Positions 36,205 through 47,633 of a DNA stretch of 64,000 nt are shown piece by piece; within the stretch, counting starts at the first letter, position 1; each line of letters starts with the position of its first letter. Below the pieces are notes generated by a model. The model did no database searches, was not told the origin of the DNA, and saw nothing but the letters and a program-made list of their open reading frames with translations. Origin of the DNA: Myrica gale (taxonomy: Eukaryota; Streptophyta; Magnoliopsida; Fagales; Myricaceae). The position numbers were made by a program, and so were the translations under genes. The DNA is taken from positions 11,328,501 to 11,392,500 of the forward strand of contig OZ005609.1 of assembly GCA_963930655.1 (NCBI GenBank). Reading direction: 5' to 3'.

Positions 36205-38047
36205 ATGGAAAGGAGTCAATCGCTGTCCGTTCCTCCTTACTTCGATGGCAATAATTATGCCTATTGGAAAGTAAGGATGAGGGCCTTCTTGAAGTCCCTT
36301 GATGAACGAGTATGGCACTCGGTAGTAATAGGTTGGTCGACACCCATGACTGCAGCAAAAGTTACTGAAACTGGTACAATCCCTGCTGAGCCTAAAGACA
36401 TTAGTTTGTGGACTAGAGACGAAATGAATGAATGCACCTATAATAGTCGTGCCTTGCATGCTATTTTCATGGGCATTTCAGCTGATGAGTTTAAACGAAT
36501 CTCCATGTGTGAAATGGCTAAAGACGCATGGGAGATCTTAGAAACCACACATGAAGGCACTAAGATAGTAAAAAATTCTAAACTTCAAATGCTTGCGACT
36601 AGGTTTGAAGAAATTAGAATGAATGAAGATGAGACATTCGATGAGTTTTATGCTAAACTCAACGATATTGTTAACTCAACTTTTAACCTAGGAGAAAAAA
36701 TTCCTGAATCGAGAGTTGTGAGAAAAGTCTTACGATCTCTCACTGAAAAATTCAGAGGTAAAATTACGGCCATAGAAGAAAGCAAAGACCTAGAAAAAAT
36801 CAGAATTGAAGAGCTTGTAGGTTCATTACAGACCTATGAATTATCTTTGCCTCAAACCAAAAATTCTAAGTCTATTGCTTTGAACTCTTTTGCTGATAAT
36901 GAATCTGAATGTTCTGATGTGTCTATAGATGATGAGGACATCGCTTTATTTGTGAGGAGATTCAGAAAAGATCTTAGTTTTAAAAAGAAGAATAAATGGA
37001 AGAAACCACCCACATCTTCTTCTAAACAGACTGGAAAATCAAGCTGCAAATCAGCTGAAAAAGGAGGAAGAGTTTTTCCTAAAGATTCTAAGAAGAAAAG
37101 TTCAAAAGAATTTCAATGTCATGGCTGCAAAGGATATGGACACTTTAAAGCGGACTGTCCAACTTTTCTAAAATCAAAAGGTAAGGCTATGAATGATTCC
37201 TTGTCTGATTCTGATTCTGATTCGTCATCTAGTACTGATAAATCTGATAGTAAGGTAAACTACATTACTTTTACTTCATCTATTAATGCTATTAGTGATG
37301 TTAGCCTAAGTGATGATGATTTATTAGATGCTGATATTGATGAATATGAATCTCTTCAAGTTGCCTATAAGAGTCTGTTCGAAGAAAGTCTTAAGGTGAA
37401 AAGAGAAAACTTCTAAGAAGCTTAAGAACTTAGATCTTGAAAAAGATGAATTATTGGCAAAGAATAGTGAACAATCTGTTTTAATTGACAATCTGAAAAA
37501 CAGTAATATTTCTTTAGATCTTAAGGTGAAGAACTTGGAAATAGAACTAGAGAAGTCGAATTCACAACTTCAATATTTTTCTAGTAGTACTAAGAAACTT
37601 GACAAGATGTTAAGTATAGGAACTACCTCTAGTGACAAACATGGATTGGGTTTTAAACATTCTGATTCTAATGCTTTAGTCGCTAACAAAACTGTGTTTG
37701 TTCCTGCTATTACTAAAGAAAATTTTTCAGATGTCAACAGCCAACCGAAAGTGAGTTTACACACTGCTGCTCATGGTAAGAACATCTCACGGATCTCTTA
37801 TGTAAATTCCAGATCAGTCCCTACTTGCTATTATTGCGAAAAAAAGGGTCATGTTAGATCAAAATGTTTTAAATTGCATGCTAGTAAAAACACTTTTTCA
37901 AAGCCATTTCAAATTTCAACCTTTGATGAATTAATCTCACATGTCTCTACTTTGTCTAAACAAGTTGAGTTTATATGTCAGAAAATTGAGTTGAGCAATT
38001 TAAATTTTACGAAAAAAGTTTGGGTAAGAAAAAAGGATGACACTTGA
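36205..38047 (+). pseudogene. gag region of the young Copia-type element
   Basis: Parts in order: an N-terminal capsid-type domain (PYFDGNNYAYWKVRMRAFL), a UBN2-type gag domain (EILETTHEGTKIVKNSKLQM, then DETFDEFYAKLNDIVNS), a basic Lys-rich stretch, a zinc knuckle CHGCKGYGHFKADC, a Ser/Asp-rich linker, a coiled-coil-like part, and a second zinc knuckle CYYCEKKGHVRSKC. These are nucleic-acid-binding and particle-forming parts of a plant Copia gag. The region looks broken at about one point. Confidence 0.88.
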
Positions 38048-38049
38048 AC

Positions 38050-40440
38050 ATATTATTGCAAAAAAAAAAACCAATTGGTTGATTTTTTTTAACAAACCCC
38101 TTGAAGGAACAAAGTTTGAATTTTTCTTAAGAAAATCAATTGGTATTTGTTTAATGTTGAAAGAATTTTTTGCGTTATAATTGATGTATTATATGTTGTT
38201 GTTTAAGCTTTAAGAGGTTGTTTAAGTTCTGAAAAATTTGAGTTTTCCAGAAATTTTGATTTGTTGAAAATTTGTAATTTTTTCATGGTAATTCGAATTT
38301 TATGTAGTCTAAGGTTTGATGTCACTGACAATTGTCAGTGGTGAATCTGTCAGAGGTCAGCCGGATGTTCTTCAATCTTAGGTAGAGTGGTTATGTTGTC
38401 AGGAGAAGATAGTGTATGTGGTAGTACTTAGTGGTTTTTACCCTTAGTTATTTTAGTACATATGTTTTTGTCTTTTACCATTTGTCTCTAAAATGCCCAC
38501 TACCTCTCACGTACCTTCTCTCTAGTCTATCTCTATTTTGATCATAACTTACTCAAATCTTGATCATTTTGCGTGATTTTCGTTGGGATTTGTTCAAGAT
38601 TCAATCCTCTACGATCTCTAAGGTATTATACTTGAATTTTGTGAGATTTAATGGATGATATATGCTAAATTCGAAGTTCTTGAAAACCCTTATGAGTTTT
38701 GTGAAAATTTCTTAGATCTACTTTGTTTTCTTAGCTAAATGCTTAAGAAATCATATGGGCTTTGTTTGTAAAGTCATTTGGAAGAAGATTTCATCATTTA
38801 TATCTCAGATCTACAAGTTTAGTGCTTCAAATTTCAATGTTTTTTGAGAATTTCGGGTTTCACATTTTTTTTGGAAATGAAAGATTTGTCTTGCTTAAAT
38901 GAATGGGTATTGTTTCTTCTTTCCTTATAGTGACTGAATATGTTATAAGAATGAGTAGTTTGCATTTGTTGAATATAAAATGAAGTCCACTTGTATTTGT
39001 GGAGTCATTGTTCATACAGGGGGTTACACATTTTTGTGCTTAAATGCTCTCTTTTGGTTATGTGTTCATTTATTCTTCATCTATATTGTTTGCAAAATAA
39101 TGGTTGTTGAATAATTGATGAGGAGTGATGAATATTGCACATATTCAATATATTGAGATTACATTGAGCATATTGTATTGTCTATGTGAGCTGAAAATAT
39201 ATAGTGTTGAGCTGGAACTTTATTTCTAGATAACAAGTTAAGCTGAACCTTATTTTCAGTTTGTATGTTGAGCTAGAAATTCTATATGATGAGCTGGAAC
39301 TATATTTTGATGTGGATTTCTTGAACAGGTTTTATTGTCTTAAATGTAGATGATATGACTTTGTATTGGATTATTGGTATATTTCTATGAGCTGAAAGTT
39401 ATATTCAATTTGGAAATGTTCTTGAAATTGATTAAGAACTTTCATGTGTTGGCAATGTGCAAGTATATGTTGTATGTTGACTGAGCTTACTAATTTCACA
39501 TATTGTGGTTTGTTTTGACTTCAACATATTTGGAAATTTATTTTGAGATGTTGTATTGAGCTAGACTTTGGTTTAAGTTTCAATTGGTATATATAATTGG
39601 AGTATGTACATGAAGAAATGCTTCACCTTTTAAGTCCCCTTCTCCTTCATTTAATATTGAGCATCTTCCCTCTGATGAGGAAGATTATGGTAGTATGAGT
39701 GATATGGAGGATTAACTCCTTTGTCTTTTCCATGACAAAAAGGGGGAGAAATTAGAGTAAGGGGGAGCTAAATAGTAAAGGGAGCTGAAGCTTATAAGGA
39801 ACTTATTCTTTGCATATGTAAGGGGGAGCTAAAGAATAAGAGAAATTGGAGTAAGGGGGAGCTGGAGCTTATAGCTTATCTGGAGAAATATTTTGTTGAG
39901 TTTGCTGATTTTGGTGTAAGGGGGAGTTTGAAGATTGAAGTGATTATTTTGATCTCATCTCTTTGCTATTAGTCTTATTTTGTGAACAATAGTTCCGTTG
40001 TTGTCTTTGATGAGTATTTACTTGCTGTTGATGAGATTAGATTGCTAAAATTTATGATTTTAGCTAGCTCTCCATCTGATTGTTTAATCTGATTTTTATA
40101 ATGATTGGGGGAGTCATTATAATAAATGCTTTTGATTGATATATGATATTGTTGTTCCTTCGGTTTCTAGTGGTTGTATATTCTTGTTGGAAGTTGCAAT
40201 ATATTTTGTATGTGATCATATATGTTCAGATTGGATTATAATAAGTATATTGATCACGGTTGAGTTTGAGTGTTTGTTTTTCAGGTACTCAAACCATTAA
40301 TCAAGTTGCTTAGGGATGTTGTTAGAATTTATCTAGGCTGCATATTCTTGTAAACTAAGTTCTGTTTTGGTGATAACAGATCTTGGATTAGAGTTATGTT
40401 TAGCTTAAGGTTTTGTCATGGAAATTGCCAAAGGGGGAGA
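38050..40440 (+). other. Non-coding internal part of the young Copia-type element
   Basis: No open frames of note. It holds many TGAGCTGGAA-type repeats (39190-39310). From 39740 to 39925 there are at least five copies of a purine tract (AAGGGGGAG), like the polypurine tract just before the right LTR at 40431-40441. Confidence 0.8.
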
Positions 40441-40441
40441 T

Positions 40442-42009
40442 TGAAAGTGCTTATGTAAAATTGGCATAATTTCCATGGTCAAAACAATTCTTTGTATAAA
40501 TGTATTTTTCCATTTTTAGAATTGTAAGAGCAACTTGATTAAGTCTGGAAGGAGGTGGAGCTAAAGAGAAAGAGTCTGGAAGGTGCTGGGTGCATCTAGA
40601 ATGGTTGGGAGACAGTTACTGAGCTGTTAGATGGATTTTCGGTTGGCTGGGTTAGCCTTGGGTCAGCCTAGCGGGAATTCTGCAAATAACGTATTACCCT
40701 TCTAGAAAGTTGCCCAGTCATCAAAACAATTTCGTTTTGACAAATTTACCCTCACTAAAGCCATATATCACTTTCCCAAATGACTTTGACGTATGGACTC
40801 ATCGTCTATTATCTCGAAACTTCAAGAACTCTCTCTGTACTCGATTTCTCCCATTTCTCTCTTGTGCAAAATTCTGTTCTAACCAGATCTGATTGTGAGA
40901 GTGAGTAATCTTCCCTCTGGTGGAAGATCAGTGAGCCTTATCGTCGATTGAAGGCTGGATGTTCTTACTGCTTTGCTGTTGAAGATTGGAATCACCAAGT
41001 GTTGAGGTTCTTGAGTGGGTTCTCAAGAACAACTGCTGCTGAAAGTTTTCAGAGGAGTTCAAGCCTACGAGTTCGTGGGATCTGCTGTAGAACGAGTACC
41101 AGAGTTGCTGGTCTTCGTGTGGGTGCTGGGCACCAACCCAATTCGGAGGATTGGGTGATTTTACATAGGAAAAGGGGTCTTGAGGCCAAAAGGTTTTTGG
41201 TTAGATCACCATTGTAAAATCCCGACGTTCTAGTGGAAAGACTTGGTGGAAACACTCGGAGTGTTTTTTATTTCTCAGAAGACGTTCTTCTTGAGAAATT
41301 TTTCACTTCGTTACCAAAAATTTCTGTGTTGATTCTATTCTCTTCTTTCTTGATATTTTTGCAGCTAACTATTTCTTGTTGATTATTTTGCAGATCTGAA
41401 AGATATTGGTAACTTGAAATTGTCAACTTAGTGCCTATTGAATTCTGTCCGAATCTTTGTTGGTTATTAGTCTTAGAAGTGTTGAATATTGTTGCTTAAG
41501 AGTTTGAATTTGTATTGTTGGGTTTGAGAATATTTCTTGTGTGAAATAGGTTCAAGAAATCCTTTATACGTTAAGTGTTGCTTGCTGAAATTTGTATAGG
41601 CTGTTGTTGTGATATTATTTCTTGAAGTGCAGATTTTACATTGCTGAAAAATCATAATTAAGTTGATCATATTGTTGCTGACTATATCTCATTATTGTTA
41701 ATTGATAGTTGTCAAAGTTACATGTCAATCTTGATTTTTCTGTTTTGAGTCTTTGATATATTGAGTAGTGATTGCTGCTGTAATTGTTTCTCTAAAAGCT
41801 ATTTGGTCAAGATTGAATCATTCTTAATTTGATTGTTTGAGGTTGCTGTTAAGTGCTTATATTATATTGTTTGAATAGGTTTTAATAGTGCAAGTGTATT
41901 AGTTTTTGAACTTGGTTTTCTGTGGTCTTGTAAAGAGAGGTGTATTAGTTTTTAAATACCTATTCACCCCCCTCTAGGTATATTCTAGGGTCTAAACGTA
42001 GTTTCAACA
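40442..42009 (+). repeat. 3' LTR of the young Copia-type element
   Basis: Almost identical to 34592-36159, ending TTTCAACA directly before the target duplication GGAAT. Confidence 0.93.
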
Positions 42010-42014
42010 GGAAT

Positions 42015-43135
42015 GAAAAATTCGATATATATTTAATACGTTAAAAGTTTCAGTTGATCCTGCAGACAAGGTTATGCAATCAAATTCATCCATGTGAAAT
42101 TATGGGCTCCACTGAGCGTGAGTCATAGACGGTACGGTCCTTTAATGTACACACAGTGCGTAGCTGGGTAACGTCCAGAACTTCCCCCCCGTGGGACAGC
42201 CCTGTCTTCAGTAACTGGGGAGTGCCCTCTCACCCACTGGGACCCTCCTAATATCCTCTTGATACTCCTGTCATGTGCTCCGTTCTACTTTCTCTTCTTC
42301 TGCAGGACTGGGACTGGACGTTATGTCTCTATTGCACTATCTGTGCTGCACTGCTGCCACATATTGTCATTGTTGCTTCATGGTTGGTGTTGCGAATTGC
42401 GATCTGAGCTCGTTCTTGTTTTTTCATGATTGATGGGGAGTTTCAGGTTGAAGGATAATTTGTTGCCCCAGGGACGCTGGAAACGGTGATGCCTCTGAGT
42501 GGTCTATGATGCTCTGATTGTACTCGGTCGTTACTCGTTAGGGTCTGGTAGTACTGCTACTGTAATATGATAAGGGTTTCTTAGCCATCCCTATTTCTGG
42601 GAAACTTCCCTTGTGTTTGCGATCATTGTAATTATATTTCATATTTTATAACTTTCTAACTTATCCCAAAAAGAGATCATTATTTAGAGATCTACATGAG
42701 ATATATAATTTGGGGGTAAATTAAGTACGAAAAATATTGTCCGGACTTCAATATTGCGCTATCAAACTATATATAGCTATCATATTTGTGGGTCGAAGTC
42801 ACCAACTCAAAATGTCCAGCCTGCTGACTGCTGTTTATATCATGAAATCTTGCTTATTTTCGTGCATTTTAGGCGGATTTCGACATTAGATGATCTATAG
42901 GTTGGACGAGGACAATGATTTCTCCCTTTACGATCAGATAATTCAATCCATAATAGCTCATAAAACTCGTCTTCTTTTTCTTATAAAGAACTTGAATTCG
43001 GTATCGATTCATCTTTATGAGCCTTCGTTACGGGGAATCAGTAGCAAATTCATGGGTACTCAGCACAGTTTTATCAAACTGTTCCAATGTTGTCGACTCT
43101 TAAAGAGAAGTGGTTGCAGTAATAATTGAACTCCT
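42015..43135. other. Intergenic region
   Basis: No confident gene. Segment 42150-42640 has higher GC and pyrimidine-rich tracts but no long open frame in either direction. It could be a non-coding transcript or an old leader sequence; nothing in the sequence settles it. Confidence 0.4.
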
Positions 43136-43537
43136 GGAATCGGATTCCATCTAGATAGTTAGTTTTCAGATATGTGCAGATGGAAGACTTGGATGAGTTG
43201 CAATAAATTCAACGCTCATGAGGGTGTCGTGTTAATTAATGTTCGTGAGTTGTAGGAGACATGTCTTAATTAATTGACAAAGTATCTTCAGGAGCGTTGA
43301 ATTTATTGCAACTCATCTAAGTCTTTCATCTGCACATATATGAAAACTAATTATCTGAATGGAATCCGAATCCCACCAATCATGAGGGTGCCATGTTAAT
43401 TAATGTTCGTGAGTTTTAGGAGACATGTCTTCATTAATTGACAAAGTATCCTCATGAGCGTTGAATTTATTGCAACTCATCTAGGTCTTTCATCTGCACA
43501 TATCTGAAAACTAACTATCTGAATGGAATCCGAATCC
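43136..43537. mobile_element. Hairpin MITE with an internal 164 bp tandem duplication
   Basis: The left arm (43136-43222: GGATTCCATCTAGATAGTTA, GTTTTCAGATATGTGCAGAT, GAGTTGCAATAAATTCAACG) occurs inverted twice on the right (about 43290-43375 and 43450-43537). The repeat unit starting CATGAGGGTG lies at 43217 and again at 43381, a 164 bp offset. So a simple hairpin element duplicated its centre plus right arm. Confidence 0.85.
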
Positions 43538-44849
43538 CTCCAAGGGTTGCTCGATAACGGAGAATCTACCTTGAGCCTACATAAGTTCAAATAACGGATT
43601 AGTATATGTAAGATGTCAAAAAGATGAAGTTCTACCTCCGAAATGGAGTACTCCAATCTCCATTACTCACGGTCTTGGATTCCTGCCGACAAAGTTGCTT
43701 AGGCAAAAGCAAAAAGAACATGAAAAAACCAAGCAATGACCAATCCTCATCGTACCCATTCCATCATGTTTCCACATCTCATGCACACGTGTACCACGTT
43801 TCTCGGTTTCTCGCTCTCTTTCTGTGCATTATATCATATAGATTATGGTAAGATTTCGTCTGCGTAGGTTTTTCTTTGATTTGCTCCCTCATTTCTCGCT
43901 CTCCATCTGTCTTCTTCTTCTTCTTCGTCGTACACAATAACACGGTTACGAGCAAGCTGTCAAATCCCTTCCTTTACATTTACTTCTTGGTCTCCACTAG
44001 TCCTGTCCTTCCTTCATGAGTTTCCAGATTCTAAGATAGCAAACACACTATTCCATCGCCGGCCCAACATACTTGCCCAAAACAAAAGTTCCCCCAACAT
44101 CTCTCCCAATAAACCCATGCATGCACCCAATCGATTCACATCGACCAGAACCACGAATGAGTGCTTTTTGATCAGCCTATAGACTGCCACACATTAGTTA
44201 ATTAACTGCCATTAACTTGACAAATTAAGCAGCACATTGATCTTCCCAAGAGTTACTTATACTTCCTGTGACTCTCAGCTGCCATAATCCATTCAGTCCG
44301 ATTTGACGATTTACAAATAGTACACAATCAGTGACACTATAACGAGTGTTTCCCATGAAAGGAATGGGTAAAGACACGGACTAGGGATCCAAAAACAAAC
44401 TGATGCATGCAAGGGGATCGCTCTTTGGATGTCGGGGAATCTTTTCACTGTAGGAGTAACTATAACTAAAATCCATATATTCCACAAAATGTTGGATAAA
44501 TAATTTGTATAGCTTTTGTTTGCATGTGTCAACATCGGAAGAACACAGAGTGCCATATAAAAGATAGTGTGGGATCTACAGTATCAGGTGGACATGTCGT
44601 GACGAGATCTCACAGAACTGAAATCATGAAGAAAATATATATATAAGCAAAAAGCCACCGAAATCCACTGTTTTGTTTCTTTTCTCAATTATTTGACTTT
44701 GGTTTCTCCATCCACTCCTTTGTTATATATCGTCCACCAAACCTTAAACATCATTTGTTTTTTCCTCTCAATTAATAGGTGGAAATAATTTGTTTTTAAC
44801 TTCACCAATTTGCAGATAAAGAACTGCAATTAATTATCTCCTGCCCACT
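43538..44849. other. Intergenic region
   Basis: Small CTT repeat at about 43912-43930. No gene recognised; the short open frames at 43624-43851 and 44311-44556 lack known domains. Confidence 0.5.
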
Positions 44850-45631
44850 GTTGTGCTTAGGGGCGGAACCACGTGTAGATCATGGGGCAGCCGCCCCCAT
44901 GGCCTGAAAATTCCTTCAATTTTTTTATGTGTTAAGAGCCCAGACCGCCCCATTAATAGATTATGTACTCTGATTCATAAATTGTGATGAATTCATAAAT
45001 TCAAATTGTTAAATTCATCAACATGATTTTGTGAATTTATGTTATCTGATTCAAATTGTGAAATTGTTAAATTCAATTGATGAATTTAAATTGTGATGAA
45101 TTATTGTTTTATGTTTTCAAATAAGAAAAAAATAAGGAGAAAAATGATAGTTAACCCCATATTTATGAGCAAAAATAAAACCAGTATCCGCTATTTTGAA
45201 AACGACGATTTGAGAGCCTTATGTTTCAAAACTCTTCAATCCTCGCCCCCAATTAAATTTACCGTTTAAACAGACGAAAATTGCCCCCACGTGCTTTCCA
45301 CGTGCTGTTTGCCCATATCAAATGACCTATATGCCCTTGATAAGTGAGTATCTAATTGCGACATTGCCCTTGTTAAGGTTCCACTGCACACGTGTCCGCT
45401 GACAACTTGGGCGAAATCAAATGCTCTCCGACGTGGACATCGCCCCATCTCCATGGTCCAAACTCGAGTCCTCCTCCTCCGACAAATCATTTGACGACGA
45501 CAACAATGTCGTTTGACTATTGCTTCTACTATGCATTCTTTTAACGTGTAACTCTTCAATTCTCTACAACCTATTATCATCAATCATCTCCCGCTTCCGC
45601 CAAAGAGAAGCATTTCCCCGACTTGCTTCCA

Positions 45632-45680
45632 ATTCTTCTTCTTCTTCTTCTTATTCTTCTTCTTCTTCTACTTCTTCTTT
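45632..45680. repeat. (TTC)n microsatellite
   Basis: Imperfect run of about 16 TTC/TTA/CTA triplets inside the nested MULE. Confidence 0.85.
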
Positions 45681-46276
45681 GTCGTACTCTCCCTTGCGTG
45701 GTCTTGAATTATATGAATGTGGTACATCGTATATGTAGACTGCCATTTGCTTGGAATTGCTCATATGAAGCGCTCCATCTTCTGCAGACTACAACAACAA
45801 GTAGATTATCTTGTTCTTATTGGAGGCGGCCTTGTACCTATGTGGCAGATGTTGATTCAGTTTAAGGTTGATAATTTAGGGGGAGACAAGAGAACCCCAG
45901 TACAAATGATCTTCTATCTTGATCCCACTTGAAACTAATGATAGTCCAGGATCATAGTAGAAGGCAATGGGTTTTCCGGCCAAATCAACCTATCCGCACA
46001 CGCATGCAAAGAGATACAGAGAGCCAGAACTAGATCGAGATGTAGTTTACTATTTATCTACCCAAATTATTTTAGAGTCGCCATCAAGATTTCTGCAGCA
46101 ATAAGTACAATAACTTGTTCTTTATTCTGGAGGCCGCTTAAATGGCTCATGTGGCAGGATATTGTTTCAGTTTGAGGCAGATAATGTGGGGATAGACAAG
46201 TGGACAAAACGCATAGAGGCGAGAGGGCTGAGGGCCAGAAGGGGGGTCGGGGGAATCGAGATATTTCCCGGAGGTT

Positions 46277-46458
46277 CTGCGAACAAATGGGGGAGGGGGG
46301 GACCGGGGGTTTAAACAAAATGATCGTTTTGTTAAAAAAACCTCGGGGTCCCAGTACCCGAAAACTCGGTGCCTGGTACTCGGGGGGGGGGGGTCTGCGA
46401 ACAAATGAAGGAGGAGGACCGGGGGTTTAAACAAAACGATCGTTTTGTTAAAAAAAAA
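46277..46458. repeat. Direct repeat with GATCG-centred palindromes
   Basis: Two copies (46277-46342 and 46395-46458) share CTGCGAACAAATG, GGACCGGGGGTTTAAACAAA and the self-complementary AACAAAACGATCGTTTTGTT. They are separated by ~50 bases with a G-run of about 12. Inside the nested MULE. Confidence 0.85.
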
Positions 46459-47520
46459 CCGGGCCTGCCTCTCTTCCTTTAGAACTTCTGCCTCATCTAT
46501 ACCATATCTTATACAAGAAATTTAGACATCTCCTCTCATAGAAATGCAGATGTGAGAATAAGCTCTTTCAACCATGATCTCGGCCACTCACCATATTTGT
46601 AGAAACTTCAGTACATAAAAGACTAGGATAAAAAAAAAGTTGTCGAGACTTGCTCCAGATCCCCAGCCCCATCGGCATCCATCCCCACATTCGGCTTACC
46701 CCCGAAGGCTTCCTTAAGACTACGAGAAAACCTTTGTTCCCGTACTACTTTCAATTTGTAGGTGACCGAAGTTCTTCAAAAGGATTGGAAGGATGGGCGT
46801 GTTTTGGACCTGGTTTGTTGGAGCAATGAGCTTGCAACTTCGTTTTTGAAGAAGAAGGCGATGAGAGGGAAATTGGGTTATGAAAAGAGAACGACTATTG
46901 CATTCCCCATGCAATTTTGAGACGTTTTGAGATGGATAAGAAGTTGAAGAAGTGGGTTGATGAGTTGCACTGTGGCAGAAGTTGCCTTACATTTCTCCTT
47001 ATGAGAATGCGTCTCACCTTTCGCCGAAGAGTGATGAATCGAATAAGTGGGCCCCACCCTCTGCAGTTGTGGTGCTTAAAATGCTAACCAATTCTCCTTA
47101 AAACGAACCGCTCCAAAACCCAGCTCAAATCTTCACTGCTGGATTGAAATATCGAGTGAAATATGAATTAACGAATAAGGAGCATTTAGGTCATTTGATA
47201 TGGGCAAACATCACATGGGGGCAATTTTTGTCCGTTTAAACGGTAAATTTAACTGGGGTAACTATGAATTTTTCCCAAAAATAAACTGAAGCTTTTCCGA
47301 TCTCATGTCAATCAGAGATGAATAATGAACTGACAGTAATAGGTATGGGTGAGAAATAAAGTTTAAGGATGGTAGTGGGATAAAGATTGCTCTCATTATA
47401 TAGATGTCCTGAAATTGAAAAATAAGGGTTTTGTCCCGTTTGATATTGGTAACTACGACCTGGATAATTAGATTGATTTTTATCATTTGAAGTTGTATAA
47501 TTTTTCCCTTCCCTATGTAG

Positions 47521-47633
47521 AATGCAGATTATGTGTTATAGTTGGGAACATATCTCCTATTGATGTGATTACACACGTTTCAATCTTATGTGAAGAGACT
47601 GAGATTCCTTATATATATCTGCCCTCAAAAGAG
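47521..47633 (+). pseudogene. Captured exon of NHP2 (H/ACA snoRNP subunit 2, L7Ae family)
   Basis: The exon follows an AG acceptor (TATGTAG) and ends at a consensus donor (GAG then GTAAGTTT). It encodes LCVIVGNISPIDVITHVSIL followed by CEETEIPYIYLPSKE, the conserved core of NHP2. NHP2 binds box H/ACA RNAs that guide rRNA pseudouridylation. The rest of the gene is not present, so this is a fragment in hAT-type element 1, and its intact splice sites point to genomic capture. Some residues differ from the usual core (VGN for AGN, SIL for PIL), suggesting loss of constraint. Confidence 0.85.

Larger units (their letters stand above)
34592..42009 (+). mobile_element. Young gag-only Copia-type LTR element (TR-GAG class)
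   Basis: Fossil element. LTRs are at 34592-36159 and 40442-42009, starting TGAAAGTGC and ending TTTCAACA on the right. A 5 bp target duplication GGAAT flanks it (34587-34591 and 42010-42014). The primer site TGGTATCAGAGCC (initiator Met tRNA) follows the left LTR, and the polypurine tract CCAAAGGGGGAGAT precedes the right one. gag is the only coding part seen; the rest of the interior (38050-40440) has no pol domains, so it fits the non-autonomous TR-GAG class and would depend on a relative. The LTRs differ at about eight positions in ~1.57 kb (about 0.5%), which at 1.3e-8 per site per year means roughly 0.2 million years, longer if the plant evolves slowly. gag looks broken at about one point. 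Confidence 0.92.
45136..47275. mobile_element. MULE nested inside hAT-type element 1
   Basis: The left end (GGAGAAAAATGATAGTTAACCCC, positions 45136-45158) and the right end (inverted, GGGAAAAATTCATAGTTACC) bound long inverted repeats that also share TTTACCGTTTAAAC, AAAATTGCCCCCA and GCCCATATCAAATGACCTA. The flanking bases AAAAATAA recur on the right, so the target duplication is about 8 of 9 bp. The interior has a coding-like stretch (46762-46918, with VTEVLQKDWKDGRVLDLVCW) that looks like a captured exon after an AG acceptor, source unknown. No MULE transposase is recognised. Confidence 0.8.
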
